This document shows, piece after piece, positions 55,131 through 63,661 of a stretch of 64,000 bases of DNA. The stretch is from Polyangium jinanense (GTDB lineage Bacteria > Myxococcota > Polyangia > Polyangiales > Polyangiaceae), in contig NZ_JAGTJJ010000026.1 of assembly GCF_028435365.1 (NCBI RefSeq), forward strand, positions 1-64,000, read 5' to 3'. The notes below the pieces were generated by a model. It worked only from the letters and a program-made list of their open reading frames with translations. It made no database searches and was not told the origin of the DNA. Made by a program: the position numbers and the translations under genes. The stretch's first letter is position 1; the number at the start of each line of letters is the position of its first letter.

Positions 55131-56306
55131 ATGCTCTCGCGTACCTTTCTCCTCGCGCTCCTGCCTCTCGCCTGCCTCGCCTGCAGCGATCCGGACTCGA
55201 ACGAGCCGCCGCCGATCCAAGGCGGGCCGCCGAAGGAGATCGTCTGGAGCGCCCTGCCCACGGACGGCGCGCCTGCGCCACGGTACGCGCATTCGGCCGT
55301 GTGGACGGGCTCGAGGATGATCGTGTGGGGCGGCGATCTCGGGGGAAACCCGGCCGCGACGAATACGGGCGGCAGCTACGATCCGGCCACGCGCACGTGG
55401 ACGAGCACGAGCACGACGGGCGCGCCGGCCGCGCGGTTCTCGCACACCGCATTGTGGACGGGCTCGAAGATGATCGTGTGGGGCGGCTTCGGCGCGACGG
55501 ATCTCGAAGCGGCGGGCGGGATCTACGATCCGGAGACGGACACGTGGGCGCCGATGAGCACGATGGGACAACCGCCGCCGCGCTTCGCGCACACCGCGGT
55601 GTGGACCGGTTCGAAGATGATCGTGTGGGGCGGCGCGAGCGGGGCGAACGTGCTCAATTCGGGCGGGATCTACGATCCGGCGACCGACACGTGGACGAGC
55701 ACGAACGGCGCGGGGAGCCCGCCGGCGCGCCGCTACCATGGGGCCGCGTGGAACGGGAAGCAGATGCTGGTCTGGGGCGGGACCGACGCGTTCGATTGGC
55801 GGAACGACGGCATGATGTTCGATCCCACGGGGACGCCGCAGGGCGTGTGGATCCAATCGACGAGCACGAGCGGCGCGCCGGAGGGTCGCGAGCGCATGAC
55901 CGTGGTCGCCACGGGTCCGTCGTTCCTCGTGTGGGGCGGATGGAATGGCGGCGTCAACTTGAACACGGGCGGCCAGCTCGACGCGGAGTCGATCGAATGG
56001 ACGCCGATGACGATCAACGGCGCCCCGGGCGCGCGCGCCGACCACGCGAGCGTATGGGCCAGCAATCACCTCGTCGTGTGGGGAGGTTGTCAGGAAACAC
56101 CGTGCATGCCGGACAGGATCGAGGGCGACGGGGGGCAATACGTGCCGAGCAGGAGCGGCGGCACGTGGTACCCGATCACGGCGCAGGCGAGCCTCTCGCC
56201 GCGGTATGGGGCGACACTCGTGTACACGAAGAGCTCGGTGATCGCGTGGGGCGGGCGAACAGATCCGTCGACGCGGACGAATACGGGCGCTGAAGCGCCG
56301 CTTTGA
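55131..56306 (+). CDS. Kelch-repeat lipoprotein
   Basis: Protein of 391 aa. The signal peptide ends LLPLACLAC, a lipobox. The mature protein is a string of about six or seven kelch-like blades of around 55 residues, each with W-x-x-M-x-V/I-V-W-G-G and a Y-D-P-x-T-x-x-W-T/A motif (SGGIYDPATDTWTSTNGAG, for example). These fold as a beta-propeller exposed at the outer face or periplasm and usually bind proteins or sugars. No catalytic motif was seen. The third to fifth repeats are closely similar in DNA as well as protein, suggesting recent duplication. Confidence 0.88.
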   Translation: MLSRTFLLALLPLACLACSDPDSNEPPPIQGGPPKEIVWSALPTDGAPAPRYAHSAVWTGSRMIVWGGDLGGNPAATNTGGSYDPATRTWTSTSTTGAPAARFSHTALWTGSKMIVWGGFGATDLEAAGGIYDPETDTWAPMSTMGQPPPRFAHTAVWTGSKMIVWGGASGANVLNSGGIYDPATDTWTSTNGAGSPPARRYHGAAWNGKQMLVWGGTDAFDWRNDGMMFDPTGTPQGVWIQSTSTSGAPEGRERMTVVATGPSFLVWGGWNGGVNLNTGGQLDAESIEWTPMTINGAPGARADHASVWASNHLVVWGGCQETPCMPDRIEGDGGQYVPSRSGGTWYPITAQASLSPRYGATLVYTKSSVIAWGGRTDPSTRTNTGAEAPL

Positions 56307-56310
56307 GCTA

Positions 56311-56335
56311 GAGCGCCGAACAGTTCGGCGCTCTG
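56311..56335 (+). terminator. Perfect hairpin after the kelch gene
   Basis: AGAGCGCCGAA and TTCGGCGCTCT form an 11-bp perfect stem with a CAG loop, starting 5 bp after the kelch stop. No T-run follows. It is the first of four hairpins in this convergent spacer. Confidence 0.6.
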
Positions 56336-56375
56336 CGAGATCGCGACGCGGTTTTCGCCTCGGGGGGTGAATCGG

Positions 56376-56475
56376 CCGGGCTTTGCCCGGACGAGAGGGG
56401 GACGCGAGGCGTCCCCCTCGGGACGAAAGAAGCCTAGAACATCGAGCGGTTGTCAAACCGATCGATGTTCTAGGC
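56376..56475. terminator. Three further perfect hairpins in the convergent spacer
   Basis: Stems CCGGGC/GCCCGG (56376-56390), GAGGGGGACGC/GCGTCCCCCTC (56395-56419), and GCCTAGAACATCGA/TCGATGTTCTAGGC (56432-56475) with an inner CGGTT/AACCG. The last stem includes the TAG stop of the DUF4388-J gene. They probably help to end transcripts from both sides. Confidence 0.6.
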
Positions 56476-57300
56476 GACGAGCACGTGATATGCCGCGCTG
56501 ACTTCGGCGAACCGGGCGGCGTTGCGATCCCGCGTCGCCGCGGGGGCGGTGACGTGGCGATCGGGATGGAGCTCGATCGCGAGCTTGCGGAAGGCGCGCC
56601 TCACGTCGTCCTGGCCGGCCGTCTCGGGGAGGCCGAGCTTCTGCAGCGCGCGCCGCTTCGCCTCGGGGATCGGATGTCCAAACCGCGAGGACGACCCGCG
56701 CGGCGGCTCGGTGCGTCGCCCTTCGTCGGCCTTCGGCGCGCCGGGGTAAAACCTCTGCGCGCGCGCCGGCGCGCGGCGGTAGCGAACCTCGGACGCGGGG
56801 ACGAGATCACGAAGACGCGGGCGGCCCACCAGGAAATCACACGGTTCGAGCGGGTGAACACGGCGCGCTGCGGCCTTCGTGGGCCTGGCCGTATGGAACG
56901 CGACAGCCGCGTCCTCTAGCTCGAACAGCGCGTCGAGCTTCATGCGGAGCTGCACGCGCAGCGCGGCCTCGACCGTCGCCGGATCCGCGAGGCGCTCCGC
57001 GACGAGGATCTCCCCGCTCGGCCGCGGATCACCATCGCCGAGCCGACGCAGGAGCGCGCGAAACGCAGGATCGGCGAGGAAACCTTCGCGCCGAAGAAGC
57101 TCACCGAGCGGCGGCGCAGGCAAGCTCGTTTCCACGCCGGCGACGAGGCCCGAGGCCAGGTGGATCTTGTGTCGCGACGTCGCCGCGCCCGGAGGCGCCC
57201 AGAGATCGGTGAGCTCGAGCGTGCCCGTCGTCCGCTGGCGATACAGCCTCCCGAGCAGATCCCCGAGCGTCGTCGCCGAGAGCCGGCTGGGCAGGATCAT
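56470..57300 (-). CDS. DUF4388 domain fused to a J (DnaJ) domain
   Basis: Protein of 276 aa. Residues about 8-170 form a DUF4388 (PATAN-like) region (TTLGDLLGRLYRQRTTGTLELTD, SLPAPPLGELLRREGFL). After a linker, a C-terminal J domain (about 215-276) has ALQKLGLPETAGQDDVRRAFRKLAIELHPDRH with the HPD motif needed to stimulate Hsp70. The J domain at the C-terminus and the DUF4388 fusion are known mainly in myxobacteria and related groups. It is divergent from the GAF gene across 56 bp. The partner Hsp70 is not in the window. Confidence 0.86.
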   Translation of the reverse strand: MILPSRLSATTLGDLLGRLYRQRTTGTLELTDLWAPPGAATSRHKIHLASGLVAGVETSLPAPPLGELLRREGFLADPAFRALLRRLGDGDPRPSGEILVAERLADPATVEAALRVQLRMKLDALFELEDAAVAFHTARPTKAAARRVHPLEPCDFLVGRPRLRDLVPASEVRYRRAPARAQRFYPGAPKADEGRRTEPPRGSSSRFGHPIPEAKRRALQKLGLPETAGQDDVRRAFRKLAIELHPDRHVTAPAATRDRNAARFAEVSAAYHVLVA

Positions 57301-57356
57301 GGGCGTCGGTTACCCAAAGCCTCCGATCGTGGCCAAGTTTTTGTAGGATGCGGGCC

Positions 57357-58169
57357 ATGACGCTTCCCGCGCCCGCCGCCGACGTCGCCCGAGCCTCGTT
57401 GCTCGGCTTCTCGAGCCGGCTGCGAGATCTGCTCGCCACGCTGGAGTCCGCCGCCCTCGTGGGTCAATCGGAGGTGCGCATGCGCGGCCTCGGCGAACAC
57501 CTGCGCTTCGCGTGCCTCGCCCTCCCCTGCGCCGAGGCGCTCGTCGCGCTCGAAGTGGAGACGCTCGGCCGGCTCAGCGTCCCCGTCGTGGCCAACACGC
57601 AAGGTTATCGCCGCACCACGCTGGAGTTTCTGCCGAGCGGGACGCCTTTCGCCTACTTGCTCGGCGGCGGCGGCGCGCACGCGGCGGAGCTCGGCCCCGA
57701 CGATCCGATGATCGCCGCGCTGCGCCCCGCCCTCGCGACGAAGCCCACGGCCGGCATCTTCGTCCCGATCCGCATCGGCGAGTCCACGATCGGGGGCGCG
57801 GCGCTGCTCGCGGAGGACGCGCCGCTCGGCGATCACCACCTCGAGATGGCCGAGCGCCTCGCCGAAGTGCTCGCGTTGACGGTGGAGTCGTTCCGCACCG
57901 AGCAGATGATCTTCTCGCTCTTCGCGCGGGCGCTGCCGGACCTGCTCGGCGCGGACGCGCCCACGTCGCTGCGCGAGTCGCTCGCGCAGTACATCCACGC
58001 GCTCCGGCTCGGGCCGACGTACAAGGAGCGGCTCGAGCTCGCGCTCGCCGTGGGCAAGCTCTGCGATCGCGGGCCGGCCGAGGCCATGCTCTGCGCCGAA
58101 GTGCTCGCGCGCATCGACGCCTACGCGGCCTCGATGGGCGGCGTCGCTTCCTACGACGGGACGCCATGA
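57357..58169 (+). CDS. GAF-like protein, first gene of the GAF-subtilase-TPR operon
   Basis: Protein of 270 aa. The region 85-185 resembles a GAF domain (GIFVPIRIGESTIGGAALLAEDAPLGDHHLEMAERLAEVLALTVESF). The flanks are helical and there is no output domain. The ATG at 57357 follows GTAGGATG; an ATG at 57348 is an alternative. The last codons overlap the ATG of the subtilase gene (ATGA), so the three genes form a tightly coupled unit. It could sense a ligand that controls the protease. Confidence 0.7.
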   Translation: MTLPAPAADVARASLLGFSSRLRDLLATLESAALVGQSEVRMRGLGEHLRFACLALPCAEALVALEVETLGRLSVPVVANTQGYRRTTLEFLPSGTPFAYLLGGGGAHAAELGPDDPMIAALRPALATKPTAGIFVPIRIGESTIGGAALLAEDAPLGDHHLEMAERLAEVLALTVESFRTEQMIFSLFARALPDLLGADAPTSLRESLAQYIHALRLGPTYKERLELALAVGKLCDRGPAEAMLCAEVLARIDAYAASMGGVASYDGTP

Positions 58170-58999
58170 CGGAGACGAACCCCGAAGCGGCGGAAGAGCC
58201 CCGGCGCGTGCGTGTCGCCCTCGTGGACTCGGGCGTGGACACGTCGCACCCGTGGCTCGTGAACGCAGAGCTCCGCTCGCTGCGCGTCGAGCGAAAAGGC
58301 GAAGGGTACGCGGTTTGTCCCGACGATCCGGTCGATCGATCGGGTCACGGGACAGCGTGCGCGGGCATCATCCACAGGCTCGCGCCGTTCGCCGAGATCA
58401 CGAGCGTCTGCGTGCTCTCGCCCGAGGGCCGATGCTCGCGCGACGGGCTGCTCGCGGCGGTGCGCTTCTGCGTGCGCGAGGGCTTCGACGTGGTGAACCT
58501 GAGCCTCGGCATCGACGTGCCCAAGGGCGCGCCGCTCCGGCCGACCGACTACAAGTCGATCGTCGAGCTCTACGAGATCGCGGACATCGCCTACACGGCC
58601 GGCGTCGTGCTCGTCGCCTCGGGGCCGAACGCGTCGGCGTTCCGGACCTATCCGGGCCGCTTCAAATCCCTGATCGGCGTGGGGCGCGCGTCGTCCGACG
58701 ATCCGGAGTTCTTGCGGACCGAAATCACGGTCGACTGGGAGATCCTCGCGCCGGGCAACGACGTGCTCGCGCCCGCGCTCGGCGGCGGTGAGCGGCGGTG
58801 GACGGGCACCTCGTTCGCCGCGCCCCACGTGGCGGCGCACGTCGCGCGGCTCCGGCGCGACCGATCCGATCTCTCGATCCAGGACATCAAGGCCGCGCTG
58901 CACGCGCTCGCGGCCCGGCGGCTCGAACGCGAAGCAGGCCTTCCGCGTGTCTCGATGCCCCCCGCGCAGATCGATCACGGAGGCGCGCTCTCATCATGA
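58166..58999 (+). CDS. Small cytoplasmic subtilisin-like serine protease (S8)
   Basis: Protein of 277 aa. The catalytic triad is intact: Asp21 (LVDSGVD), His61 (SGHGTACAG) and Ser216 (GTSFAAPHV), with the oxyanion Asn in SGPN. There is no signal peptide and no prodomain, so the enzyme would be made active in the cytoplasm unless restrained by a partner. The minimal length and the intracellular location resemble proteases of conflict and maturation systems. It overlaps both neighbours by 4 bp. Confidence 0.9.
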   Translation: MTETNPEAAEEPRRVRVALVDSGVDTSHPWLVNAELRSLRVERKGEGYAVCPDDPVDRSGHGTACAGIIHRLAPFAEITSVCVLSPEGRCSRDGLLAAVRFCVREGFDVVNLSLGIDVPKGAPLRPTDYKSIVELYEIADIAYTAGVVLVASGPNASAFRTYPGRFKSLIGVGRASSDDPEFLRTEITVDWEILAPGNDVLAPALGGGERRWTGTSFAAPHVAAHVARLRRDRSDLSIQDIKAALHALAARRLEREAGLPRVSMPPAQIDHGGALSS

Positions 59000-60738
59000 T
59001 CCGTCCCTTGGACCCCCTGAACGAGGTCTCTTCGATCGCGCGGCTCCTGAAGAGCGCGCCCGCGGAGGAGGCGCACGCCGAGATGGCGCGCCTCGAAACC
59101 CAAGGCCTCGACCCCTTGCGCGCCGCCGCGCGAAACTTCGCGAAAGGCGCTCTCGGACAGCGCGAAGGCGCGCTCGACGTGGCCCGCGAGAGCCTGTCCG
59201 CGGCGGCCGCGGCGTTCGCGGATCTCGGCGAAACACGCGCGAGCAAGATCGCGCGGTGCGAGGCGCTCCTCGCGGCCGTGCGGCGGGGCCCGCGCCCGGT
59301 GTATCGCGAGTCGATCGCGACGCTCGAGGCGATCACACGGGAGGCGGACGGCGACGCGCTCGTCGAGGTCGTCGCGACGCACTACCGCGGCACGGCGGAG
59401 CGGCTGCTCGGCGACGCGGCCGCGACGCAGCGGAGCCTGCTCTGGGCGCTCGAACGATCGCAGCCGTTCCTCGACGAACGCGCGAAGATCCTGAACTCGC
59501 TCGGCACGCTCTACGTGGTCATGGGCGCGCACGGCGCGGCGCGGGAGCTGCTCGAGCACGCGGCCGAGCTGCACCACCAGCACGGCGACGTCATTGGCGA
59601 GGCGATCTCCTTCGGTCAGCTCGGCTCGGCCGCGCTCGCGCTCGGCAACCTCGAACGCGCGCGGCATTTCTTGCAGCGGCAAGAGTGGCTCTGCTCGCGC
59701 GTCGGCGACGTCTTCGGCCAGGCCCGCGCGCTGAACTTCCTCGCGGACGTGGCGAGCGCGCGTGGCCGCCCCGACGACGCCCTCGCCCTCGCGACCCGCG
59801 CCCGCGAGATCGCTGCCGCCGCGCGCCCGCCGCTCCGCCTGTGGATCGCCTACGCCACGCGCGCGATCGGCCGCGCTCGGATGGACCTCGGCGATACGAA
59901 CGCGCGTGAAGAACTCGAAGCGGCCGCGACGCTGTTCGGCGAGGTCGGCAATCCCCTCGGCGCCGCGCTGACGAGCTGGGATCGCGCGCGGATCGAGGCA
60001 CGCGCGAACGCCGCCGCGCCCGAGCCGCGGGCGCACGCGAGCTTCTTCGGCCCCGCCTCGCAGCTCGCCGCGCTCGGCCTCTCGGGCCGCGTCGCCGAGG
60101 TGCTACGGGACGATCGCACGTTCTCCCGGTCCGACGCGCGCGCCTCCGAGAAGGCCATCGCGGCCGCGTCGCAGGGCTTGCCGCACCTCTCCGTGGCGCA
60201 GGAGGTGGAGCTCCTCCACGGCTCGCCGGACGAGCTCGCGCGCCTGGCCGAGGCGAAGACCACCGCACAACGCAACCTCGCCCGCCTCTCCTCGTTTTGC
60301 CTCGCTCCCCCGGGCCTCCTCGTGGCGGCCGTGGCGAGCCCGAGCGCGGGCACAGGAAGGCCCTCGCTGCCTTCCGAGCGCAGCGCGGCCGCGGCGATCG
60401 CGGACATGCCCGGCCTCGTCGTGTGGGCCTGGGTCGCGAGCGCGCCGGTCGACGAGGTGGCTCGAGATCTCGCCTCGCTGAAGGTCGCGCTCGGCGGCGA
60501 TGCGCGGGCGAGGCTCTCACGCGTGGCGGACGCGCGGGTACTCTCGGCGCCACTCGCGGGCGAAGTCGGGCCCCTCGTCGAGGCGCTGGATCTCGGCCCG
60601 ATCGTGGCTGCGGCGCTCTCCTTGCCGCCGGGGACGCTCGAGGTCGGCGCGGGCATCACGTGGGATGCCGAGGCCGAGGGGCGCGCGGTGATGGCGGGCT
60701 TTGGGGTGCGCAGGGATCCTACGGACGGGCCCGCTTGA
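58996..60738 (+). CDS. TPR-repeat protein, third gene of the GAF-subtilase-TPR operon
   Basis: Protein of 580 aa. The N-terminal 330 residues are TPR-like helical pairs (for example LNSLGTLYVVMGAHGAARELLEHAAELHHQHGDV and ISFGQLGSAALALGNLERARHFLQ). Residues about 370-580 have no assigned fold; they include a Ser/Gly/Pro patch and a final beta-rich stretch. TPR regions usually bind protein partners. The ATGA overlap with the protease gene points to a joint function, perhaps an adaptor that presents or inhibits substrates. The next gene begins 36 bp later. Confidence 0.82.
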   Translation: MIRPLDPLNEVSSIARLLKSAPAEEAHAEMARLETQGLDPLRAAARNFAKGALGQREGALDVARESLSAAAAAFADLGETRASKIARCEALLAAVRRGPRPVYRESIATLEAITREADGDALVEVVATHYRGTAERLLGDAAATQRSLLWALERSQPFLDERAKILNSLGTLYVVMGAHGAARELLEHAAELHHQHGDVIGEAISFGQLGSAALALGNLERARHFLQRQEWLCSRVGDVFGQARALNFLADVASARGRPDDALALATRAREIAAAARPPLRLWIAYATRAIGRARMDLGDTNAREELEAAATLFGEVGNPLGAALTSWDRARIEARANAAAPEPRAHASFFGPASQLAALGLSGRVAEVLRDDRTFSRSDARASEKAIAAASQGLPHLSVAQEVELLHGSPDELARLAEAKTTAQRNLARLSSFCLAPPGLLVAAVASPSAGTGRPSLPSERSAAAAIADMPGLVVWAWVASAPVDEVARDLASLKVALGGDARARLSRVADARVLSAPLAGEVGPLVEALDLGPIVAAALSLPPGTLEVGAGITWDAEAEGRAVMAGFGVRRDPTDGPA

Positions 60739-60774
60739 CGTAACGTCACCTCCCCCTATGTTCCGCGTCGCCGG

Positions 60775-61509
60775 ATGAAAAAACCCGAGACGTTCGAGGT
60801 GCGGCTCGCGTCGGCGACGATGATCGCGCCGATGGTGCGGCAGCTCGTGTTCGAACGGGTCGACGGTCGGCCTCTCGATCACGACCCGGGTCAGTGGATC
60901 AACCTCGCCTTGCCGCTTCCCGAAGGCGAACGGCGACGCGCGTATTCGATCGCGTCGGCGCCCGACGGATCGAACCGCTTCGAGCTCGCCGTCACGCGTG
61001 TCCCCTGCGGCTCGGGCTCGATGTTCCTCCACGATCTCCCCGAGGGCTCCGTCCTCTCGGCGATCGGCCCGCATGGCCTGTTCACGCGCGCGTCCGAGGA
61101 CCCGAGCCCTTCGCTCTTCGTCGGCACGGGAACGGGCGTGACGCCGCTCCGCGCGATGATGCAGGCCGCGCTCGCGACCCGTTCGAGGGCGCCGCTCTGG
61201 CTCCTCTTCGGCGCGCGCTTCGAGGAGGACATCCTCTACCGCGCCGAGATGGAAGCCTTTACCCGCGCGCATCCGCACGTGCGGTACACGATCACGCTCT
61301 CGCGCCCTGGTGAGTCATGGACGGGCAAGAGCGGTTATGTCCAGACGCACGTCCCTGCCCTGCTCCGCGATCTCCAAGCGGCGAGCGCGCCAGCTCTGCC
61401 ACACGTCTACGTTTGTGGCCTCGAACGAATGGTGAAGGCCGTGCGCGAGCTCTGTCGCCACGAGCTCGGCGTCGACCGCAAGCACGTGCACACCGAGCGG
61501 TACGACTGA
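60775..61509 (+). CDS. Ferredoxin-NADP reductase-like oxidoreductase
   Basis: Protein of 244 aa. The FAD-binding segment RRAYSIASAP and the NAD(P)-binding VGTGTGVTPLRAMMQAAL are typical of FNR-like flavoproteins. PHVYVCGLERMVKAVRELC, followed by a short C-terminal tail (KHVHTERYD), closes the fold. There is no fused ferredoxin domain, so the electron partner is separate. The 36-bp spacing after the TPR gene allows co-transcription. Confidence 0.88.
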   Translation: MKKPETFEVRLASATMIAPMVRQLVFERVDGRPLDHDPGQWINLALPLPEGERRRAYSIASAPDGSNRFELAVTRVPCGSGSMFLHDLPEGSVLSAIGPHGLFTRASEDPSPSLFVGTGTGVTPLRAMMQAALATRSRAPLWLLFGARFEEDILYRAEMEAFTRAHPHVRYTITLSRPGESWTGKSGYVQTHVPALLRDLQAASAPALPHVYVCGLERMVKAVRELCRHELGVDRKHVHTERYD

Positions 61510-61581
61510 CGACGCCATTCGCCCGAGGGCAAGCAATACTCGGGGAAGCCGCGCGCGCGGCCTCTCGCCAGGAGTCTCCGC

Positions 61582-62691
61582 ATGCCCTCGCTTCGCCCTC
61601 GTTTCGTGCTCTTCGCGTCGTCCTTGCTCGCCACCTTCGCGACCGGCTGCGGCGACGGCGGCGGTGGTGCCGGCGGCTCCGGCGGCTCTGGCGGATCGGG
61701 CGGGAGCGGCGGATCGCATGCAGTCGCGTGTGACGAAGCGCCGACCACGCTCGATCTCTCGGGCACCTGGGCCGCCTACGCCCGGCTCGCCGTGACGCTC
61801 GAAGGGACGCCCGGCGGCGCGATCACCATCTGCCCCGCCGATCAGATCGGCGAGTCGACGATGCTCCTCTTCGTCACGATGAGCGCGGACATCATGTTTC
61901 CGACGCAGCTCTTCGTGAGGTCCACGCTCTGCTCGATCGAGCTGCCCATCGTGACGGCGCTCGTCGGCACGTGCGACCCGAACGCGGAGACGCTCGTGTC
62001 GACGCAGATCATTGCACCTCAAACGTTGATCGACGCGCTCCCCGGCGTGCCCGCCGCGCCCGTCGCGGGCTCGCTCGACGGTCTCTCGCCCGGCGCCGAG
62101 CTCGCGGTCGAGCGCTTCTTCGTGACCGTCGGCTCGAACGAGACGGGTCTCTCGATGCCCGCGTGGAACGACGCCGCCGCGGGGTGTGGCGGGACGAACC
62201 TCGGCCGCACGGACCTCTGCGAGCCCACGTGCGTGACCGACTGCATGGGTCTGCGCGACGACGACGGGGATGGTTATCCGGGCGTCACGGTCGAGGTCTG
62301 CGGAAAAACCTCGGACGACGTGAATTCGGGCGTCGCCTGCAACGCGGCGGAGCCCAATGTCCCGGGGACGACGCTCCAGGGCCGCGCCTTCATCGACATG
62401 GAGATCAATCCGCTGTTCACGGGCCAGGCGAAGAGCTCGTGCGAACTTTCGGGGACCGTCGACTCCGAGGTGCTCTACAACCTCGTCGGCGCGGACATCT
62501 ACCTCGCGGGCACGCCGATCGGGGTCACGAGCGCGATCAAGTCGCTCCCCACGTTCCAGGTCGAGCCTCTGGACAGCCGTTTCCGCATGGTGCGCATCGA
62601 CGGCAAATTCGGCGCGCCCGACTGGAACGTCGACCCCCAGAACGCTGCCGCGGCCTGCGCAACGCTCCTCGCGCGCCAAAACGAGCTCTGA
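61582..62691 (+). CDS. Hypothetical Cys-rich lipoprotein with a Ca-binding-like repeat
   Basis: Protein of 369 aa. The signal peptide ends LLATFATGC and is followed by a Gly/Ser run. The mature part has about ten cysteines and the acidic turn DDDGDGYPGV, a thrombospondin-type-3-like calcium motif, beside CEPTCVTDC. I recognise no named family. Such lipoproteins with a short Gly linker and paired cysteines are abundant in Polyangiales. Confidence 0.7.
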   Translation: MPSLRPRFVLFASSLLATFATGCGDGGGGAGGSGGSGGSGGSGGSHAVACDEAPTTLDLSGTWAAYARLAVTLEGTPGGAITICPADQIGESTMLLFVTMSADIMFPTQLFVRSTLCSIELPIVTALVGTCDPNAETLVSTQIIAPQTLIDALPGVPAAPVAGSLDGLSPGAELAVERFFVTVGSNETGLSMPAWNDAAAGCGGTNLGRTDLCEPTCVTDCMGLRDDDGDGYPGVTVEVCGKTSDDVNSGVACNAAEPNVPGTTLQGRAFIDMEINPLFTGQAKSSCELSGTVDSEVLYNLVGADIYLAGTPIGVTSAIKSLPTFQVEPLDSRFRMVRIDGKFGAPDWNVDPQNAAAACATLLARQNEL

Positions 62692-62755
62692 GCAACCCGC
62701 CGTAGGGACGGGCGACCCATCGCGTCGACGAGCGCCAAAATCCCGGCACGTTCGG

Positions 62756-62784
62756 TGGACGACGGCTGGCGCCGAAGCTATAAA
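62756..62784 (+). promoter_or_regulatory. Candidate promoter of the Gly-rich lipoprotein gene
   Basis: TGGACG (62756-62761), 17-bp spacer, TATAAA (62779-62784). The -10 is close to consensus and lies in an AT-rich patch that is unusual for this genome. The gene starts about 60 bp downstream. Confidence 0.45.
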
Positions 62785-62844
62785 TTTTCCATGTTACGTC
62801 GAATGTCTGCTCTTGGAGAAGCTTCTTCTATGCGAGGAGGGGTC

Positions 62845-63504
62845 ATGCGTTTCGTCTTACTGGCTCAGGTTGCTGGGGCCGCGCTGTTTTTGGCAGGATG
62901 CCCGGGAGATCAGCAGGTCGAGCCCAGCGGCGGCAACGGCTGCCCGGCCGGTCAGGTCTGTCCCCCCGGAGCGGGCGGCGGAGGCAACGGCGGAAACGGC
63001 GGCGACGGCGCCGGCGGCGCGGGCAACGGCACCGCGCAAGGCGGCAGCGGGCAAGGCGGCGCAGGCAATGGCGGCGCGGGCGGCGCGGGCAACAATGGCG
63101 GCTCGGGCGGCGCGGGCAACAATGGCGCGGGCGGCAATGGCTCCGGCGGCGCGGGCAACAATGGCGCGGGCGGCGGCACCGGCGGCACCGGCGGAAACGC
63201 GGCGGTCTGCGAGCCGCTCGAGGCCGACGTCAATCTCAAGCTCGTCCCGGCGACGAAGTGTTACCCGCAGCAGCCCGAGATCCCGCAGTGCCAGGAGATC
63301 ATCGACGGCCCCTGCTGCCCGATCAGCGTGGTCGCCCAGGATCTGCCCGAGGTCATCGCTTACAAAGAGGCGCTCCAGAAGTTCAAGAACGAGAGCTGCG
63401 AGCCGGCGGAATGCCCCCTTCCCTGCCCGGCGATGCCCCAGTTCAAGTGCACGGCGGACCAGGGCGATCCGACCACGGGCACCTGCACGCCGGTCACGCC
63501 CTGA
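62845..63504 (+). CDS. Gly-rich lipoprotein with a C-terminal Cys domain
   Basis: Protein of 219 aa from the ATG at 62845, which has GAGGAGGGG upstream; earlier ATGs lack this. The signal peptide ends GAALFLAGC. Residues about 40-125 are a repeated Gly/Asn-rich linker (GAGNNGGSGGAGNNGAGG and variants). The C-terminal 90 residues contain about nine cysteines (CYPQQPEIPQCQEIIDGPCCP, CEPAECPLPCP). The role is unknown, but a rigid Gly linker would hold the Cys domain away from the membrane. Confidence 0.75.
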   Translation: MRFVLLAQVAGAALFLAGCPGDQQVEPSGGNGCPAGQVCPPGAGGGGNGGNGGDGAGGAGNGTAQGGSGQGGAGNGGAGGAGNNGGSGGAGNNGAGGNGSGGAGNNGAGGGTGGTGGNAAVCEPLEADVNLKLVPATKCYPQQPEIPQCQEIIDGPCCPISVVAQDLPEVIAYKEALQKFKNESCEPAECPLPCPAMPQFKCTADQGDPTTGTCTPVTP

Positions 63505-63532
63505 CGCACCGGGAAACCCCCTCCACGCTCCC

Positions 63533-63586
63533 CTGCCCCTTCGTCTTCGCCCCCGCGGCGCGGAGAGAAGGGGCAGTCGTTTTTTT
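63533..63586 (+). terminator. Rho-independent terminator after the Gly-rich lipoprotein gene
   Basis: CTGCCCCTTC (63533-63542) pairs with GAAGGGGCAG (63567-63576) around a 24-base loop that can fold further, and is followed by TCGTTTTTTT. Confidence 0.75.
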
Positions 63587-63661
63587 GGCGCCTCTGCGCG
63601 CCGACCGATGATTCGATACCGATCGCCCCTCGCGACCGAGGCGGAAGATAGAGGAGCTCCC

